Below, one piece after another: positions 26,420 through 35,603 of a stretch of 64,000 bases of DNA. Every line of letters begins with the position of its first letter. The first letter of the stretch is position 1. The DNA is from an uncultured Eggerthella sp. (GTDB taxonomy: Bacteria > Actinomycetota > Coriobacteriia > Coriobacteriales > Eggerthellaceae), in contig UQML01000006.1 of the NCBI GenBank assembly GCA_900542265.1, positions 27,625 through 91,624 on the forward strand. The letters run 5' to 3'. The translations under genes were made by a program, and so were the position numbers. The notes below the pieces were generated by a model that worked only from the letters and a program-made list of their open reading frames with translations, was not told where the DNA came from and made no database searches.

Positions 26420-26452
26420 GGTATTCTCCCATCCAAGCGGCTTAATTCCTCT

Positions 26453-27985
26453 TTACGGCTCTACTAAACCGATATCGAATGATTCCCGTATCATTTTGCG
26501 CGCATCACGCATATCCGCACACACCCCATCGACAATCATTTGCACCAAAATATTGCCTAATGCCGTACCTTCAATAGGTCCAACATACACAGGCAGTTTG
26601 CAAGCTCTTGCTGTCTGAGCGTTAAGGTAGTCATCTTGACACCCACCGCCCACAATATTGATAGAGGTGTAAGTCTTATTAGTTAAACGCGAAAGTTGCT
26701 CAATAGAATGTGCATAGCAGTGCGCCAAGCTTTGATATACGCACTGCATAAGCTCTGGCAATGTTTGCGGAATAGGCAACTCGTGTCGCGCACACGCATC
26801 ACGAATTGCTTCAATCATAGAGTCGGGAGACAAAAAGCAAGGTTCATTGACGTCCAGTATTGCTACAAAGTCGGGAGCCTTTTGCGCCGCAGCTATCAAA
26901 TCAGCAAACCCAAGCTCGTCTTTTTGCTCAGGGGTCATGCCAAGCGAGGCACGTGCAAGACATGCCTCATGTGAAAGTTCTGCTTCCGATTCTTCACCTT
27001 GGACATACGCCACACCATTAAGTTCACGACGGATCGACTGAATCATCCAAAGACCCATGATATTTTTAAGATAGCGATACGTATGATCCACGCCGCCTTC
27101 ATTGGTAAAGTTTTCTTCTTGCGATGCAGTTGTCGTGATAGCACCACGGTTTTCTACGCCCAGCAAGCTCCAGGTGCCTGACGAGAGAAAAACAGCTTGA
27201 TCATCTTGAGCAGGGACTGCAAGATAAGCACTTCCCGTATCATGCGTTGCCGGCAAAATAATTTCAGGATCATAACCAATCTCTTCAGCAATACGAGGCA
27301 GTACATGCCCCAGAGAATCTCCCGGAAAAAGCAACTGCGGAAAGATGTCTTTTGGTATATTGCACGCATCTAAAATATCGGTATCCCACATACGTGTATG
27401 AGCATTTAAAAGTCCGGTAGTTGACGCATTGGTATACTCGTTTGCTTTCATTCCAGTGAGCACAAATGCTAAATAATCAGGAATCATCAAAAACGTACGC
27501 GCCTGATCAAGCGCCTCAGGATTTTCTTGCTGAAGTGCTAGAAACTGATAAATAGTATTGAAGGGTTGTCGCTGAATACCCGTTTTTTGATAGAGACGAT
27601 CATCAGGGATTAAGATGCGCGCCACATCAAACATTCCTTGCGTGCGCTCATCTCGATATGACACCGCATGGCCTAACACCTGATCGTCTGCATCAAGTAA
27701 AACGAAATCAACACCCCAAGTATCAATACCAATGCTCTTGGGATAAAAGCCCTTCTGCGCGCATGCCTTTAATCCTGTTATAACATGTCTGCAAAGCCCT
27801 TCAACATCCCAACAATCATGATTATCAACACGAATCTGTGTCGTTGGAAAGCGATAGGTCTCTACCAACTCGAGCTTACCAACAGGCGAAAGATAACCCA
27901 CTACCACACGTCCTGATGATGCACCGATATCAATTGCGGCATAGCAATCAATCATTGAATCGTGCTTGTATCGAGTAGGTTCCAT
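26453..27985 (-). CDS. rhaB: Rhamnulokinase (FGGY family)
   Basis: About 510 residues from the ATG at 27985, chosen because GGAAAG lies 6 bases upstream; an ATG at 28030 has no ribosome site. FGGY kinase features are CYAAIDIGASSGRVVVG (phosphate 1), GIDTWGVDFVLLD, the substrate loop ATHDTGSAYLAVPA and VFLSSGTWSLLGVE, and NIVGGGCQDDYLNAQTA (adenosine motif). It phosphorylates L-rhamnulose at O1. It is the promoter-proximal gene of the rha operon. No AraC- or LacI-type regulator gene and no rhamnose mutarotase gene lie beside it. Confidence 0.95.
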   Translation of the reverse strand: MEPTRYKHDSMIDCYAAIDIGASSGRVVVGYLSPVGKLELVETYRFPTTQIRVDNHDCWDVEGLCRHVITGLKACAQKGFYPKSIGIDTWGVDFVLLDADDQVLGHAVSYRDERTQGMFDVARILIPDDRLYQKTGIQRQPFNTIYQFLALQQENPEALDQARTFLMIPDYLAFVLTGMKANEYTNASTTGLLNAHTRMWDTDILDACNIPKDIFPQLLFPGDSLGHVLPRIAEEIGYDPEIILPATHDTGSAYLAVPAQDDQAVFLSSGTWSLLGVENRGAITTTASQEENFTNEGGVDHTYRYLKNIMGLWMIQSIRRELNGVAYVQGEESEAELSHEACLARASLGMTPEQKDELGFADLIAAAQKAPDFVAILDVNEPCFLSPDSMIEAIRDACARHELPIPQTLPELMQCVYQSLAHCYAHSIEQLSRLTNKTYTSINIVGGGCQDDYLNAQTARACKLPVYVGPIEGTALGNILVQMIVDGVCADMRDARKMIRESFDIGLVEP

Positions 27986-28200
27986 AGCACTCTTTCCAAT
28001 CCAGTTGCACTTTTTCTTTTCAGCACGCAAAGTTTACAGGGATACGAAAGGGCTTAAGCATTGTCTCTTTAAATCTCTATAAGTATCATGCCTTTGTTTA
28101 TTTCTATGGTAAAGGGTGCTTATAGGTTTCATTGCTTAGCATTACCAAGCTGAATACACGTTGTTAACTCTTGAAAAGCAAATGGTGAACAAGCCCGACT

Positions 28201-28214
28201 CGAAAACGATCTCA
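28201..28214. promoter_or_regulatory. Possible cre-like catabolite control site upstream of rhaB
   Basis: CGAAAACGATCTCA matches the TGAAANCGNTNNCA pattern at all fixed positions but the first. It lies about 215 bases upstream of rhaB. Bases 27986-28255 otherwise show no gene. Weak evidence: one short match, and CcpA use in this lineage is unproven here. Confidence 0.2.
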
Positions 28215-28254
28215 TTACCAAAGATACACTCTGTTGTTTTAGTCCCAGAATGCA

Positions 28255-28282
28255 GAAAAGCGGCTCTCAGGTGAGAGCCGCT
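28255..28282 (-). terminator. Terminator of the ATP synthase operon
   Basis: Arms AGCGGCTCTC/GAGAGCCGCT with a 4-base loop; on the minus strand the stem runs into TTTTCTG. It lies 42 bases past the atpC stop. Confidence 0.85.
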
Positions 28283-28323
28283 CATAGCTGGTACGATAAA
28301 GAAGCTAATCGTGCTAGTAGCTA

Positions 28324-28752
28324 CTAGACGTATTGATCTTCTTTTTCTTTTGCAGCCAACTGCACCTTTAACCAGCGCAGACGACGCGTTAAAACGGATC
28401 GAGAGATAACACTCTCATCCTTAAGGTTAGCAATGCGCTCCTCCAAAATAGGGATGTCACGCTGAACCTTATCGAGGTTAATACGCTTGATCTCGCGAGT
28501 CTTGTCGCATAGAACAATTACACGCTTACCTAAGACCTGGACATAACCACCCATAATTGCAGCACTAAGGGTAGTCCCACCTTCCTGTTTGGTGCGTGCC
28601 CAGATAACACCGTCAGCCAATGCAGTTACAAATGGTTCATGGTTTTCCATGATACCCAATTCGCCTTCTACACCAGGAACCATGACGGAATAAAGTTCTC
28701 CAGAATAGAGGACCTTGTTCTTTGCGACGACATCGCACTCAATAACAGACAT
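28324..28752 (-). CDS. atpC: ATP synthase F1 epsilon subunit
   Basis: 142 residues. N-terminal beta-sandwich (VVAKNKVLYSGELYSVMVPG, GELGIMENHEPFVTAL) and a C-terminal two-helix hairpin (LDKVQRDIPILEERIANL, then RWLKVQLAAKEKE), the regulatory arm that can insert into the alpha/beta core. Last gene of the atp operon, 3 bases after atpD; a terminator follows. Confidence 0.95.
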   Translation of the reverse strand: MSVIECDVVAKNKVLYSGELYSVMVPGVEGELGIMENHEPFVTALADGVIWARTKQEGGTTLSAAIMGGYVQVLGKRVIVLCDKTREIKRINLDKVQRDIPILEERIANLKDESVISRSVLTRRLRWLKVQLAAKEKEDQYV

Positions 28753-28755
28753 GGC

Positions 28756-30216
28756 TTACTCTTCTTCCTTCATCTTCTCGTAAGCAGCATAAACGTCTTC
28801 GATGCCGCCCTTCATACGGAAGCACTGCTCAGGGATCTCGTCGCAGTTACCCTTCAAGATCTCGTCAAATGAACGAATGGTATCCTCGAGTTTAACGTAA
28901 GAGCCATCTTGACCCGTAAACTGCTTAGCAACATGGAAGTTCTGACCCAAGAATTGCTGAACCTTACGAGCACGATTAACAATAATCTTCTGCTCTTCAG
29001 TCAATTCGTCCATACCAAGAATAGCAATGATATCTTGGAGGTCTTTGTAGTTCTGGAGAATCTCTTGAACACCAACAGCTACGCGGTAATGATCCTCGCC
29101 AACGATCTCAGGATCGAGCGCGCGAGAAGTAGACTCCAGAGGATCAACTGCAGGGTAAATACCAAGCTCAGAAATGGAACGAGACAAAACGGTCTTTGCA
29201 TCCAAGTGAGTAAAGGTCGTTGCAGGAGCAGGGTCAGTCAAGTCGTCAGCAGGAACATATACAGCCTGTACGGAAGTAATAGAACCCGTGGTGGTTGACG
29301 TAATACGCTCTTGCAAGTCACCCATCTCAGTAGCCAAAGTTGGCTGGTAACCTACAGCAGAAGGCATACGACCAAGAAGTGCGGATACCTCAGAACCTGC
29401 CTGAGTGAAACGGAAGATGTTGTCGATGAACAACAAAACGTCTTGACCCTGATCACGGAAGTACTCAGCTTCGGTCAAACCAGCAAGGCCAACGCGAAGA
29501 CGAGCTCCAGGGGGCTCATTCATCTGACCGTAAACAAGACAGGTCTTGTTGATAACACCAGAATCGCTCATTTCGAGGTAAAGGTCGGTTCCCTCACGGG
29601 TACGCTCGCCTACACCGGTGAATACTGACGTACCACCATGCTCTTGAGCGAGGTTGTTGATCAATTCCTGAATCAAAACGGTCTTGCCTACACCAGCGCC
29701 ACCAAAGAGGCCGGTCTTACCACCCTTAATGTATGGCTCGATCAAGTCAACAACCTTAATACCAGTCTCGAAAACTTCGGTGGTGGTAACAAGAGTGTCA
29801 TATGCAGGAGCTGGATGGTGGATAGGCATCCAATATTTAATATCTGGCATTGGTTTACCATCAACAGGTTCACCAATAACATTCCAAATGCGTCCCAATG
29901 TCTCAGGACCAACGGGCATCAACATAGGTGCACCCGTATCCTTGACGGGAAGTCCGCGCTGCAAGCCATCAGTAGATGACATAGCAACAGCACGTACGAG
30001 ATCGCCCGGAAGATGCATTTGCACCTCTAAGACAACCTGGATCTCGCCAAGAGGAGTGTCTGCTTTCACCGTCAAAGCGTTGTGAATCGCAGGAAGAACA
30101 TCCGGAGCGAACTCAACGTCAACGACAGGACCGACGACACGGACGATGCTGCCCGTAGCGCCTTCTGCGGCCGCAGACTCTACGCTTTCACGCGTATAAA
30201 TAGTTTCTTCAGCCAT
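28756..30216 (-). CDS. atpD: ATP synthase F1 beta subunit
   Basis: 486 residues. Catalytic subunit: P-loop GGAGVGKTVLIQELI, catalytic Glu in GVGERTREGTDLYLEM, the VYVPADDLTDPAPATTF segment, and the DELSEED-type loop as MDELTEEQK. Three copies per F1 make or split ATP. A 15-residue acidic/Ala N-terminal extension precedes the beta-barrel. It abuts atpG with no intergenic base and lies 3 bases before atpC. Confidence 0.98.
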   Translation of the reverse strand: MAEETIYTRESVESAAAEGATGSIVRVVGPVVDVEFAPDVLPAIHNALTVKADTPLGEIQVVLEVQMHLPGDLVRAVAMSSTDGLQRGLPVKDTGAPMLMPVGPETLGRIWNVIGEPVDGKPMPDIKYWMPIHHPAPAYDTLVTTTEVFETGIKVVDLIEPYIKGGKTGLFGGAGVGKTVLIQELINNLAQEHGGTSVFTGVGERTREGTDLYLEMSDSGVINKTCLVYGQMNEPPGARLRVGLAGLTEAEYFRDQGQDVLLFIDNIFRFTQAGSEVSALLGRMPSAVGYQPTLATEMGDLQERITSTTTGSITSVQAVYVPADDLTDPAPATTFTHLDAKTVLSRSISELGIYPAVDPLESTSRALDPEIVGEDHYRVAVGVQEILQNYKDLQDIIAILGMDELTEEQKIIVNRARKVQQFLGQNFHVAKQFTGQDGSYVKLEDTIRSFDEILKGNCDEIPEQCFRMKGGIEDVYAAYEKMKEEE

Positions 30217-31134
30217 TTAGTCCTCCAAAGCTGAGGCGCCACCGACGATCTCGTTGATCTCGGTCGTAATGGCACCTTGACGTACACGGTTATACACACG
30301 ATTGAGAGTTTCAATCATTTCATTGGCATTATCAGTAGCATTCTTCATCGCGTTACGACGAGCAGCTTGCTCAGCCGCAGCCGAATCAATCAATGCGTAA
30401 TACAGATAGCCATTGATATAGTCAGGCAGCAACTGACCCAAAACTTCATCTTCACCAGGCTCGTATTCAATAGCTCCTGTCAGATCAGCATCTTCTGCGT
30501 CAGGTGCAGTGATACCGCCAGTAGTAAAGACATAACCTTCGGGTAAGAAGGAGCGGAGATTGATAGGCAAGAGGGTATCTTGCGTCAGTACCTGCTCGCC
30601 AGCATTCTTAGCATGGTTATAAAGCATGATAACTTCGTCAATCTCACCATCAAGGAAGCGGCTTACGGAGTAGTCTCCCAAAGCTTCAGCTTCCTCAACA
30701 CGAGGGTCAGCGGACAAATCTCTAAACGCAAGTACTGGAGAGATGCCACGATACGAGAAGTAAGCAATACCTTTCTTACCGCACACCGCAACACGTACCT
30801 CTTGGCCTTTGGCCGTACGTTCTTTGATAATGCCCTCAGTTCGACGCAGGATTGATGAGTTAAATCCACCCGCCAAGCCGCGGTCAGAAACCATAGCAAT
30901 GATCAAGGTGCATTTAACTTCATCATGAGGCTGCGTCAAAGGTGCTTCGGTGCCGCCTACACGGGCGATGTTCGCCAGAAGTTCTTTCATGGCGTTTGCA
31001 TAGGGAGTTGCATGATCCACGCGCTCTTGAGCAAAGCGAATCTTTGCAGCTGCAACCATCTGCATAGTGCGCGTAATCTGCTTCGTTGATTCAACGGAGT
31101 GAATACGCCTTTCGATGTCGTGAAGGTTCGGCAT
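30217..31134 (-). CDS. atpG: ATP synthase F1 gamma subunit
   Basis: 305 residues. The N-terminal coiled-coil helix (IERRIHSVESTKQITRTMQM) and the C-terminal helix (RNAMKNATDNANEMIETLNR, then GAITTEINEIVGGA) form the rotating shaft; between them is the Rossmann-like domain with SDRGLAGGFNSSILRR. Slightly longer than the usual 285-290 because of an acidic insert (DAEDADLTGAIEYEPGEDE). Located between atpA (14 bases) and atpD (0 bases). Confidence 0.97.
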   Translation of the reverse strand: MPNLHDIERRIHSVESTKQITRTMQMVAAAKIRFAQERVDHATPYANAMKELLANIARVGGTEAPLTQPHDEVKCTLIIAMVSDRGLAGGFNSSILRRTEGIIKERTAKGQEVRVAVCGKKGIAYFSYRGISPVLAFRDLSADPRVEEAEALGDYSVSRFLDGEIDEVIMLYNHAKNAGEQVLTQDTLLPINLRSFLPEGYVFTTGGITAPDAEDADLTGAIEYEPGEDEVLGQLLPDYINGYLYYALIDSAAAEQAARRNAMKNATDNANEMIETLNRVYNRVRQGAITTEINEIVGGASALED

Positions 31135-31148
31135 AGACTCAACCTACC

Positions 31149-32708
31149 TTACGCGATGAACTGAAGCTTGAATGCTTCAATGTGCTTATGAAGCTCAGCT
31201 TCAATCTCGTCGGTAAACTTGAGTTCGGTGGCCAACTTCTCAACTACGCCACCGCCGGATAAACGCAAGTAGTCAAGCAGCTCAGCGCGGAAGCGAACGA
31301 TGCTGTGAACTGGCAGGTCATCCAAGTAGCCCTGGTTACCGGTCCAAATAGCAATAGACTGTTCAGCAACAGGAAGTGGCATGTAGCGACCCTGCTTCAA
31401 GAGCTCAGTCATAGCTGCACCACGGGTGAGCTGATCCTGAGTTGCTTTATCAAGGTCAGAACCGAACTGCGTAAACGCAGCGAGTTCACGATAAGCAGCC
31501 AAGTCCAAACGCAAGGTGCCTGCAACAGACTTCATGCATTTAACCTGAGCAGAACCACCAACACGGGATACTGAAATACCTACGTCAACAGCAGGGCGCT
31601 GACCCTGGAAGAAGAGGTCGGTCTTCAAATAAATCTGACCGTCAGTAATAGAAATTACGTTGGTAGGAATGTATGCTGCAACGTCGCCAGCTTGAGTCTC
31701 GATGATAGGCAATGCAGTAAGTGAACCTGCACCGTTCTCATCAGAGAGCTTAACAGCGCGCTCCAAGAGGCGTGAATGTAAGTAGAAAATATCGCCAGGA
31801 TAAGCCTCGCGTCCGGGAGGACGACGAAGGGTCAATGACATTTGACGATAAGCAACAGCCTGTTTGGTTAAGTCGTCATAGACGCACAAAACATGGCCGC
31901 CAGGATTCTCTGCGTTAGCAGGCTTGCCGTCTGCACCGTTGTACATGAAGTACTCACCCATAGCGCAACCCGCCATAGGAGCGAGGTATTGCAAAGGTGC
32001 AGCGTCAGAAGCGGTAGCAGCAACAATAATAGTGTAATCAAGAGCACCGTGGCGAGCTAAGGTCTCAGTGATGGTTGCAACAGTAGAAGCCTTCTGGCCA
32101 ATTGCAACATACACACAGATCATGCCCTTGCCACGCTGGTTGATGATAGCATCAATAGCGATTGAGGTCTTACCTGTTTGACGGTCGCCAATGATAAGCT
32201 CACGCTGTCCACGTCCGATGGGGATCATGGAGTCAATAGCAATGATACCGGTCTGCATTGGCTCTTCAACAGGCTGACGCTCATGAACGCCAGGAGCTTT
32301 AAATTCTACAGGGCGATAAGCTTCTGCCTCGATAGGACCCTTACCATCGATTGGCTGACCGAGTACGTTAACAACACGACCCAGTAAACCACGACCGCAG
32401 GGAACTTCAAGAATTTTGCCGGTGGTACGGCACTTATCGTTTTCCTTGATTGCGGTGACATCACCCAAGAGAACGGCGCCGACTTCTTCCTCTTCGAGGT
32501 TCTGAGCCAAGCCATAAACGATTTTTCCATCGGTGCCAACAAACTCTAAGAGTTCGCCAGACATTGCATTCATAAGACCATCAACGCGAGCGATACCGTC
32601 GCCGATCTGGATGACCGTGCCGACTTCTCGAGACTCCACGCTGGTATCCAACGCTGCAAGTTGCTTTTCCAAAGCATCTTCGATGGACTGTGCGGTGATT
32701 TCAGTCAC
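31149..32708 (-). CDS. atpA: ATP synthase F1 alpha subunit
   Basis: About 519 residues. P-loop GDRQTGKTSIAIDAI, VYVAIGQKASTVA, the alpha signature PAVDVGISVSRVGGSAQ and a helical C-terminal domain. Non-catalytic nucleotide-binding subunit alternating with beta. Start chosen as GTG at 32708 because GGAGG lies 9 bases upstream; the ATG at 32714 would have only a 3-base spacer. With that start the GTG shares one base with the atpH TAG stop, tight coupling. Confidence 0.97.
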   Translation of the reverse strand: MTEITAQSIEDALEKQLAALDTSVESREVGTVIQIGDGIARVDGLMNAMSGELLEFVGTDGKIVYGLAQNLEEEEVGAVLLGDVTAIKENDKCRTTGKILEVPCGRGLLGRVVNVLGQPIDGKGPIEAEAYRPVEFKAPGVHERQPVEEPMQTGIIAIDSMIPIGRGQRELIIGDRQTGKTSIAIDAIINQRGKGMICVYVAIGQKASTVATITETLARHGALDYTIIVAATASDAAPLQYLAPMAGCAMGEYFMYNGADGKPANAENPGGHVLCVYDDLTKQAVAYRQMSLTLRRPPGREAYPGDIFYLHSRLLERAVKLSDENGAGSLTALPIIETQAGDVAAYIPTNVISITDGQIYLKTDLFFQGQRPAVDVGISVSRVGGSAQVKCMKSVAGTLRLDLAAYRELAAFTQFGSDLDKATQDQLTRGAAMTELLKQGRYMPLPVAEQSIAIWTGNQGYLDDLPVHSIVRFRAELLDYLRLSGGGVVEKLATELKFTDEIEAELHKHIEAFKLQFIA

Positions 32709-33283
32709 TAGCATTCACCTCCATCTGTGTTTTCGTTGAGTACGATGCGAGCGTTCTGAATTTGACTACGTACACTTGAGTCAATATAACGTCCACCCGC
32801 ACGCATGATGATGCCGCCCATAATGGATTTGTCGATATGCTCTACGAGCGCAACAGGCATACCCAGGTCGGCGGTGAGTTTGTTGGTGATGAGAGTGCGC
32901 AAGTTGTCATCAAGACTAACAACCGTTGTCACGTCCACAATAACGAAGTTCAGCTTGGTTTTTACTAACTCCTCGTATTCTGCTCGTACGCGACGCAATA
33001 GCGTCATATCTGCACGTGAAGCCATAACGGCAAGCAGATCAACGAGAACAGGGTTGTAACCCTCAAAAACCTCGTGAGCAAGCTTTTTACGTTGCTCAGA
33101 GCTGAGCGATTCATCGTCAAATGTCAAGCGAAGCTTGATATTCGTTGCCATAAAGCCCAGCACCTGAACCATCTGATTGCGGACATCAACGACCGCATCT
33201 TGACCACCAAGAGCGTTTGCACCCTCAATGGCTGCGTTGGCGTAGGCAGCAATGATTTCATTGACGACGTGACGATTAGGCAT
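32708..33283 (-). CDS. atpH: ATP synthase F1 delta subunit
   Basis: 191 residues. N-terminal six-helix domain (EIIAAYANAAIEGANALGGQ, then AHEVFEGYNPVLVDLLAV) and the C-terminal delta signature LGMPVALVEHIDKSIMGGIIMRAGGRYIDSSVR split around the conserved Gly residues. It links F1 to the b-subunit stator. It overlaps atpF by 8 bases. Confidence 0.94.
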   Translation of the reverse strand: MPNRHVVNEIIAAYANAAIEGANALGGQDAVVDVRNQMVQVLGFMATNIKLRLTFDDESLSSEQRKKLAHEVFEGYNPVLVDLLAVMASRADMTLLRRVRAEYEELVKTKLNFVIVDVTTVVSLDDNLRTLITNKLTADLGMPVALVEHIDKSIMGGIIMRAGGRYIDSSVRSQIQNARIVLNENTDGGEC

Positions 33284-33884
33284 TTAGACTACCTGCCTCT
33301 TCGACGTAGCGAGCAATGAGCTTACGATGCTCTTCATCGCTGAAGTCTTCACCGATCAGACGCTCTGCAACAGCAATAGAGGTATCAACTGCTGAAGCGC
33401 GGAGTTCTGCAATAGCTGCTTTCTTCTCTGCTTCAATAGCAATACGAGCTTTGCTGATCATTGCATCTGCTTCTTCGCGAGCTCTTTGCGTGATTTCTGC
33501 TTCAATAGAATCACCAGAGAGCTTAGCGTTGTTGAGAATCTGCTGAGCTTGAGCTTTAGCGCCTTCAAGCTGTTCGCGATACTCTGCCAGCAGGCGTTCG
33601 CTTTCTTGGCGAGCCTCTTCAGACTTCTCCAAGGAATTCTTGATCATGTTCTCACGCTTGGCAAGCATGCGATCAAAGACCGGCCAACCAAACTTAGCAA
33701 GAATAATCCACAAGAGGATGAAGGCGATGAGCATTGGGATGAATTCATTCATTTGAGGAAGAATTGCATTAATGCCTGACGTCTCTTCAGCGAATGCGTG
33801 CAGCGGGCAAACTGTGGACACGATTGCATAGGCGATAACACCTAAAACGCCCGTGCGTACATATTTGCTTACAGTTGCGTTCAA
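33276..33884 (-). CDS. atpF: ATP synthase Fo b subunit with signal-peptide-like N-terminus
   Basis: 202 residues, longer than the usual 160-170. The membrane helix (about 47-68, FIPMLIAFILLWIILAKFGW) is followed by the long charged coiled coil (RENMIKNSLEKSEEARQESE, GAKAQAQQILNNAKL) and a C-terminal EDFSDEEHRKLIARYV. Before the helix lies an extra hydrophobic segment, GVLGVIAYAIVSTVCPLHA, ending AFA-EE, which looks like a cleavable signal peptide. Cleavage would put the mature N-terminus outside, the normal b topology. Peripheral stator dimer of the synthase. Confidence 0.95.
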   Translation of the reverse strand: MNATVSKYVRTGVLGVIAYAIVSTVCPLHAFAEETSGINAILPQMNEFIPMLIAFILLWIILAKFGWPVFDRMLAKRENMIKNSLEKSEEARQESERLLAEYREQLEGAKAQAQQILNNAKLSGDSIEAEITQRAREEADAMISKARIAIEAEKKAAIAELRASAVDTSIAVAERLIGEDFSDEEHRKLIARYVEEAGSLNA

Positions 33885-33949
33885 TTCGCTTGCCTCCTTC
33901 TCTTCTAATCGAGTCGATTTCGAATCGTAAATTGGTTTCTAGATCCGTT

Positions 33950-34168
33950 TTAGCCGATGAAGAAAAGAACCAAGCCGAGCAGTGCGAGTGCCTCAGACAT
34001 AGCAGCACCGATGAAGAAGTAGCCCATGAGCTGACCTTTCATTTCAGGCTGACGTGCTGCGGAAACGCACAAACCATAGGTAGCAACACCGATACCGATG
34101 CCAGGGCCGATGGCAGCAAGACCATAGCCAACAACCTTCAGGGCGGCGAGCGCAATACTAAGTTCCAC
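33950..34168 (-). CDS. atpE: ATP synthase Fo c subunit, H+ type
   Basis: 72 residues, two helices. Helix 1 has the glycine-rich GPGIGIGVATYG (21-32), the loop has ARQPE, and helix 2 has the ion carboxylate Glu59 (MSEALALLG). At the positions that mark Na+-type rings (Gln in helix 1, Ser/Thr after the Glu) this protein has Ile26 and Ala60, so proton coupling is inferred. The rotor ring needs many copies; the leader between atpB and atpE carries hairpins that may raise its translation. TAAAGGAGGTAATC-type ribosome site just upstream. Confidence 0.97.
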   Translation of the reverse strand: MELSIALAALKVVGYGLAAIGPGIGIGVATYGLCVSAARQPEMKGQLMGYFFIGAAMSEALALLGLVLFFIG

Positions 34169-34184
34169 GATTACCTCCTTTAGT

Positions 34185-34286
34185 TGAGTAAGATTCCTTC
34201 TTTCTTACTCAGGTTTATTCTTTCAGCTGCAAATTTTTGTACCAGCTGCAGTACCAAAGTTATGCGGCACATAGAAGCCCTGTGCC
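34185..34286 (-). promoter_or_regulatory. Structured intercistronic leader between atpB and atpE
   Basis: Contains a TGAGTAAGA/TCTTACTCA hairpin (34185-34211) just upstream of the atpE ribosome site, a CAGCTGCA direct/inverted element near 34230-34250, and a GGCACA/TGTGCC hairpin (34266-34286). The 145-base gap is unusual in an otherwise tight operon and may tune c-subunit dosage. Confidence 0.45.
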
Positions 34287-34313
34287 ACGGGCATATGAAT
34301 TCGTGCTTCTTGA

Positions 34314-35117
34314 TCAGTGAGGGTGAATGGCTAAGCCAATGTAGGAAGCGGAAAGAATTGCAAATACGTATGCTTGCAAGAAAGCAACCAAGGTTTCGAG
34401 CGCATACATAAAGAACAGCAGGAAGAACCACGCAATTGCGGGAATACCTGCGACGATATCCATTTGGAAGATAGCGGTCTGCAAGAAGATGGTAGTAGCA
34501 AGAGAGAATACTGCCAAAATCGAGTGACCAGCCAACATGTTGCCATAAAGTCGAACTGCCAGCGTAAGAACGCGGATGACCATGGAGACGAACTCCAAGA
34601 ACCATACGATGGGGATCATAGGAGCAGGAACACCATGAGGAGCAAAAGACTTCATGTAGCCTAAAATGCCCAATTGCTTTAAGCCGTAGAAGTTAAAGTA
34701 CACAAACGAAACTAAAGCAAGAGCCCAGGTAACAGAAATTGATCCCGTAGCTGCTTTAGCACCAGGGATCAAACCAATAACGTTGGCTACCAAGATAAAG
34801 AAGAACAAGGTTGCCAAGAACGGAATATGTTTCTTAAAACCTTCACCAATAACATCAGCACCAATTGAGTTTTGAACAAACTCATAACCATACTCAAGCG
34901 TACCGGTGAATTTGTTATGAGGGATGAGCTGGAGCTTGCGACCACCAACAAGAATGAGGAGCAAGACTACTGCTAGCGCAATAAACATATAGAGGGTATA
35001 TTGGCTAATCTCCCATCCAAAGATGGAAAATACCGCAACCGAATCAAATGAAGATCCGATATGCTGAGCTTCGGCGACAAAGTCGTTAAGCGCCGACACA
35101 ATAGGCATTTCGCTCAA
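34314..35117 (-). CDS. atpB: ATP synthase Fo a subunit
   Basis: 267 residues, about six membrane helices. Key segments: helix 4 region LGYMKSFAPHGVPAPMIPIVW then FLEFVSMVIRVLTLAVRLYGN with the essential Arg (helix 4, VRLYGNMLAGH), and the final helix YALETLVAFLQAYVFAILSASYIG split by conserved Glu and Gln. It forms the proton half-channels beside the c ring. First core gene of the atp operon after the AtpI-like gene (24 bases). Confidence 0.95.
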   Translation of the reverse strand: MSEMPIVSALNDFVAEAQHIGSSFDSVAVFSIFGWEISQYTLYMFIALAVVLLLILVGGRKLQLIPHNKFTGTLEYGYEFVQNSIGADVIGEGFKKHIPFLATLFFFILVANVIGLIPGAKAATGSISVTWALALVSFVYFNFYGLKQLGILGYMKSFAPHGVPAPMIPIVWFLEFVSMVIRVLTLAVRLYGNMLAGHSILAVFSLATTIFLQTAIFQMDIVAGIPAIAWFFLLFFMYALETLVAFLQAYVFAILSASYIGLAIHPH

Positions 35118-35141
35118 CTTAAATCCCTACCTTCCGTTTGC

Positions 35142-35438
35142 TTACTTAGTTTTCTTCTTAGCAAGCACATTCTTATAAAGCACATATACAGAAGTAACCA
35201 CAATAATGGTTGCCATTTCTGCAATTCCAAAAGGCAATACATTGCCTCGATCCAGCATGGCGCATGCAATCATGCAAACTGCAAGCACAATCAACGAAAC
35301 GAACGAACCTCCCAGTCCATACATTCCTGCTGTCAATGCTGATGTTGAAGTAGAACGACGGGAAAGGCGCAACGCAACAAAAAGCGGTACAAAACCAACT
35401 AATCCTGCAACGATTCCTAAAACGATAGCGAGTGCCAT
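35142..35438 (-). CDS. AtpI-like small membrane protein
   Basis: About 98 residues from the ATG at 35438 (MALAIVLGIVAGLVGF), preceded by GAGAAAG 6 bases upstream; an in-frame ATG at 35498 would add 20 residues. Three to four helices (AIVLGIVAGLVGFVPLFVAL, YGLGGSFVSLIVLAVCMIAC, ATIIVVTSVYVLYKNVLA) and a basic end. Position directly before atpB matches AtpI/Atp1, a non-essential assembly factor of the c ring; the sequence itself is not diagnostic. Confidence 0.65.
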   Translation of the reverse strand: MALAIVLGIVAGLVGFVPLFVALRLSRRSTSTSALTAGMYGLGGSFVSLIVLAVCMIACAMLDRGNVLPFGIAEMATIIVVTSVYVLYKNVLAKKKTK

Positions 35439-35603
35439 TTCAGTCTTTCTCTTCGAGCCCAAGGCAAATGCCCAAGCCCTAAGAAGCATATATGCCACAG
35501 ATTTAAGGAATAGGGTGTTTTAGACAAGGTGCGTTTATCCGTCGTGAGTGGTGACGCGAACCCGTTCACTGTTAAATCAAACCGATAATATGCTGATAGT
35601 TCT

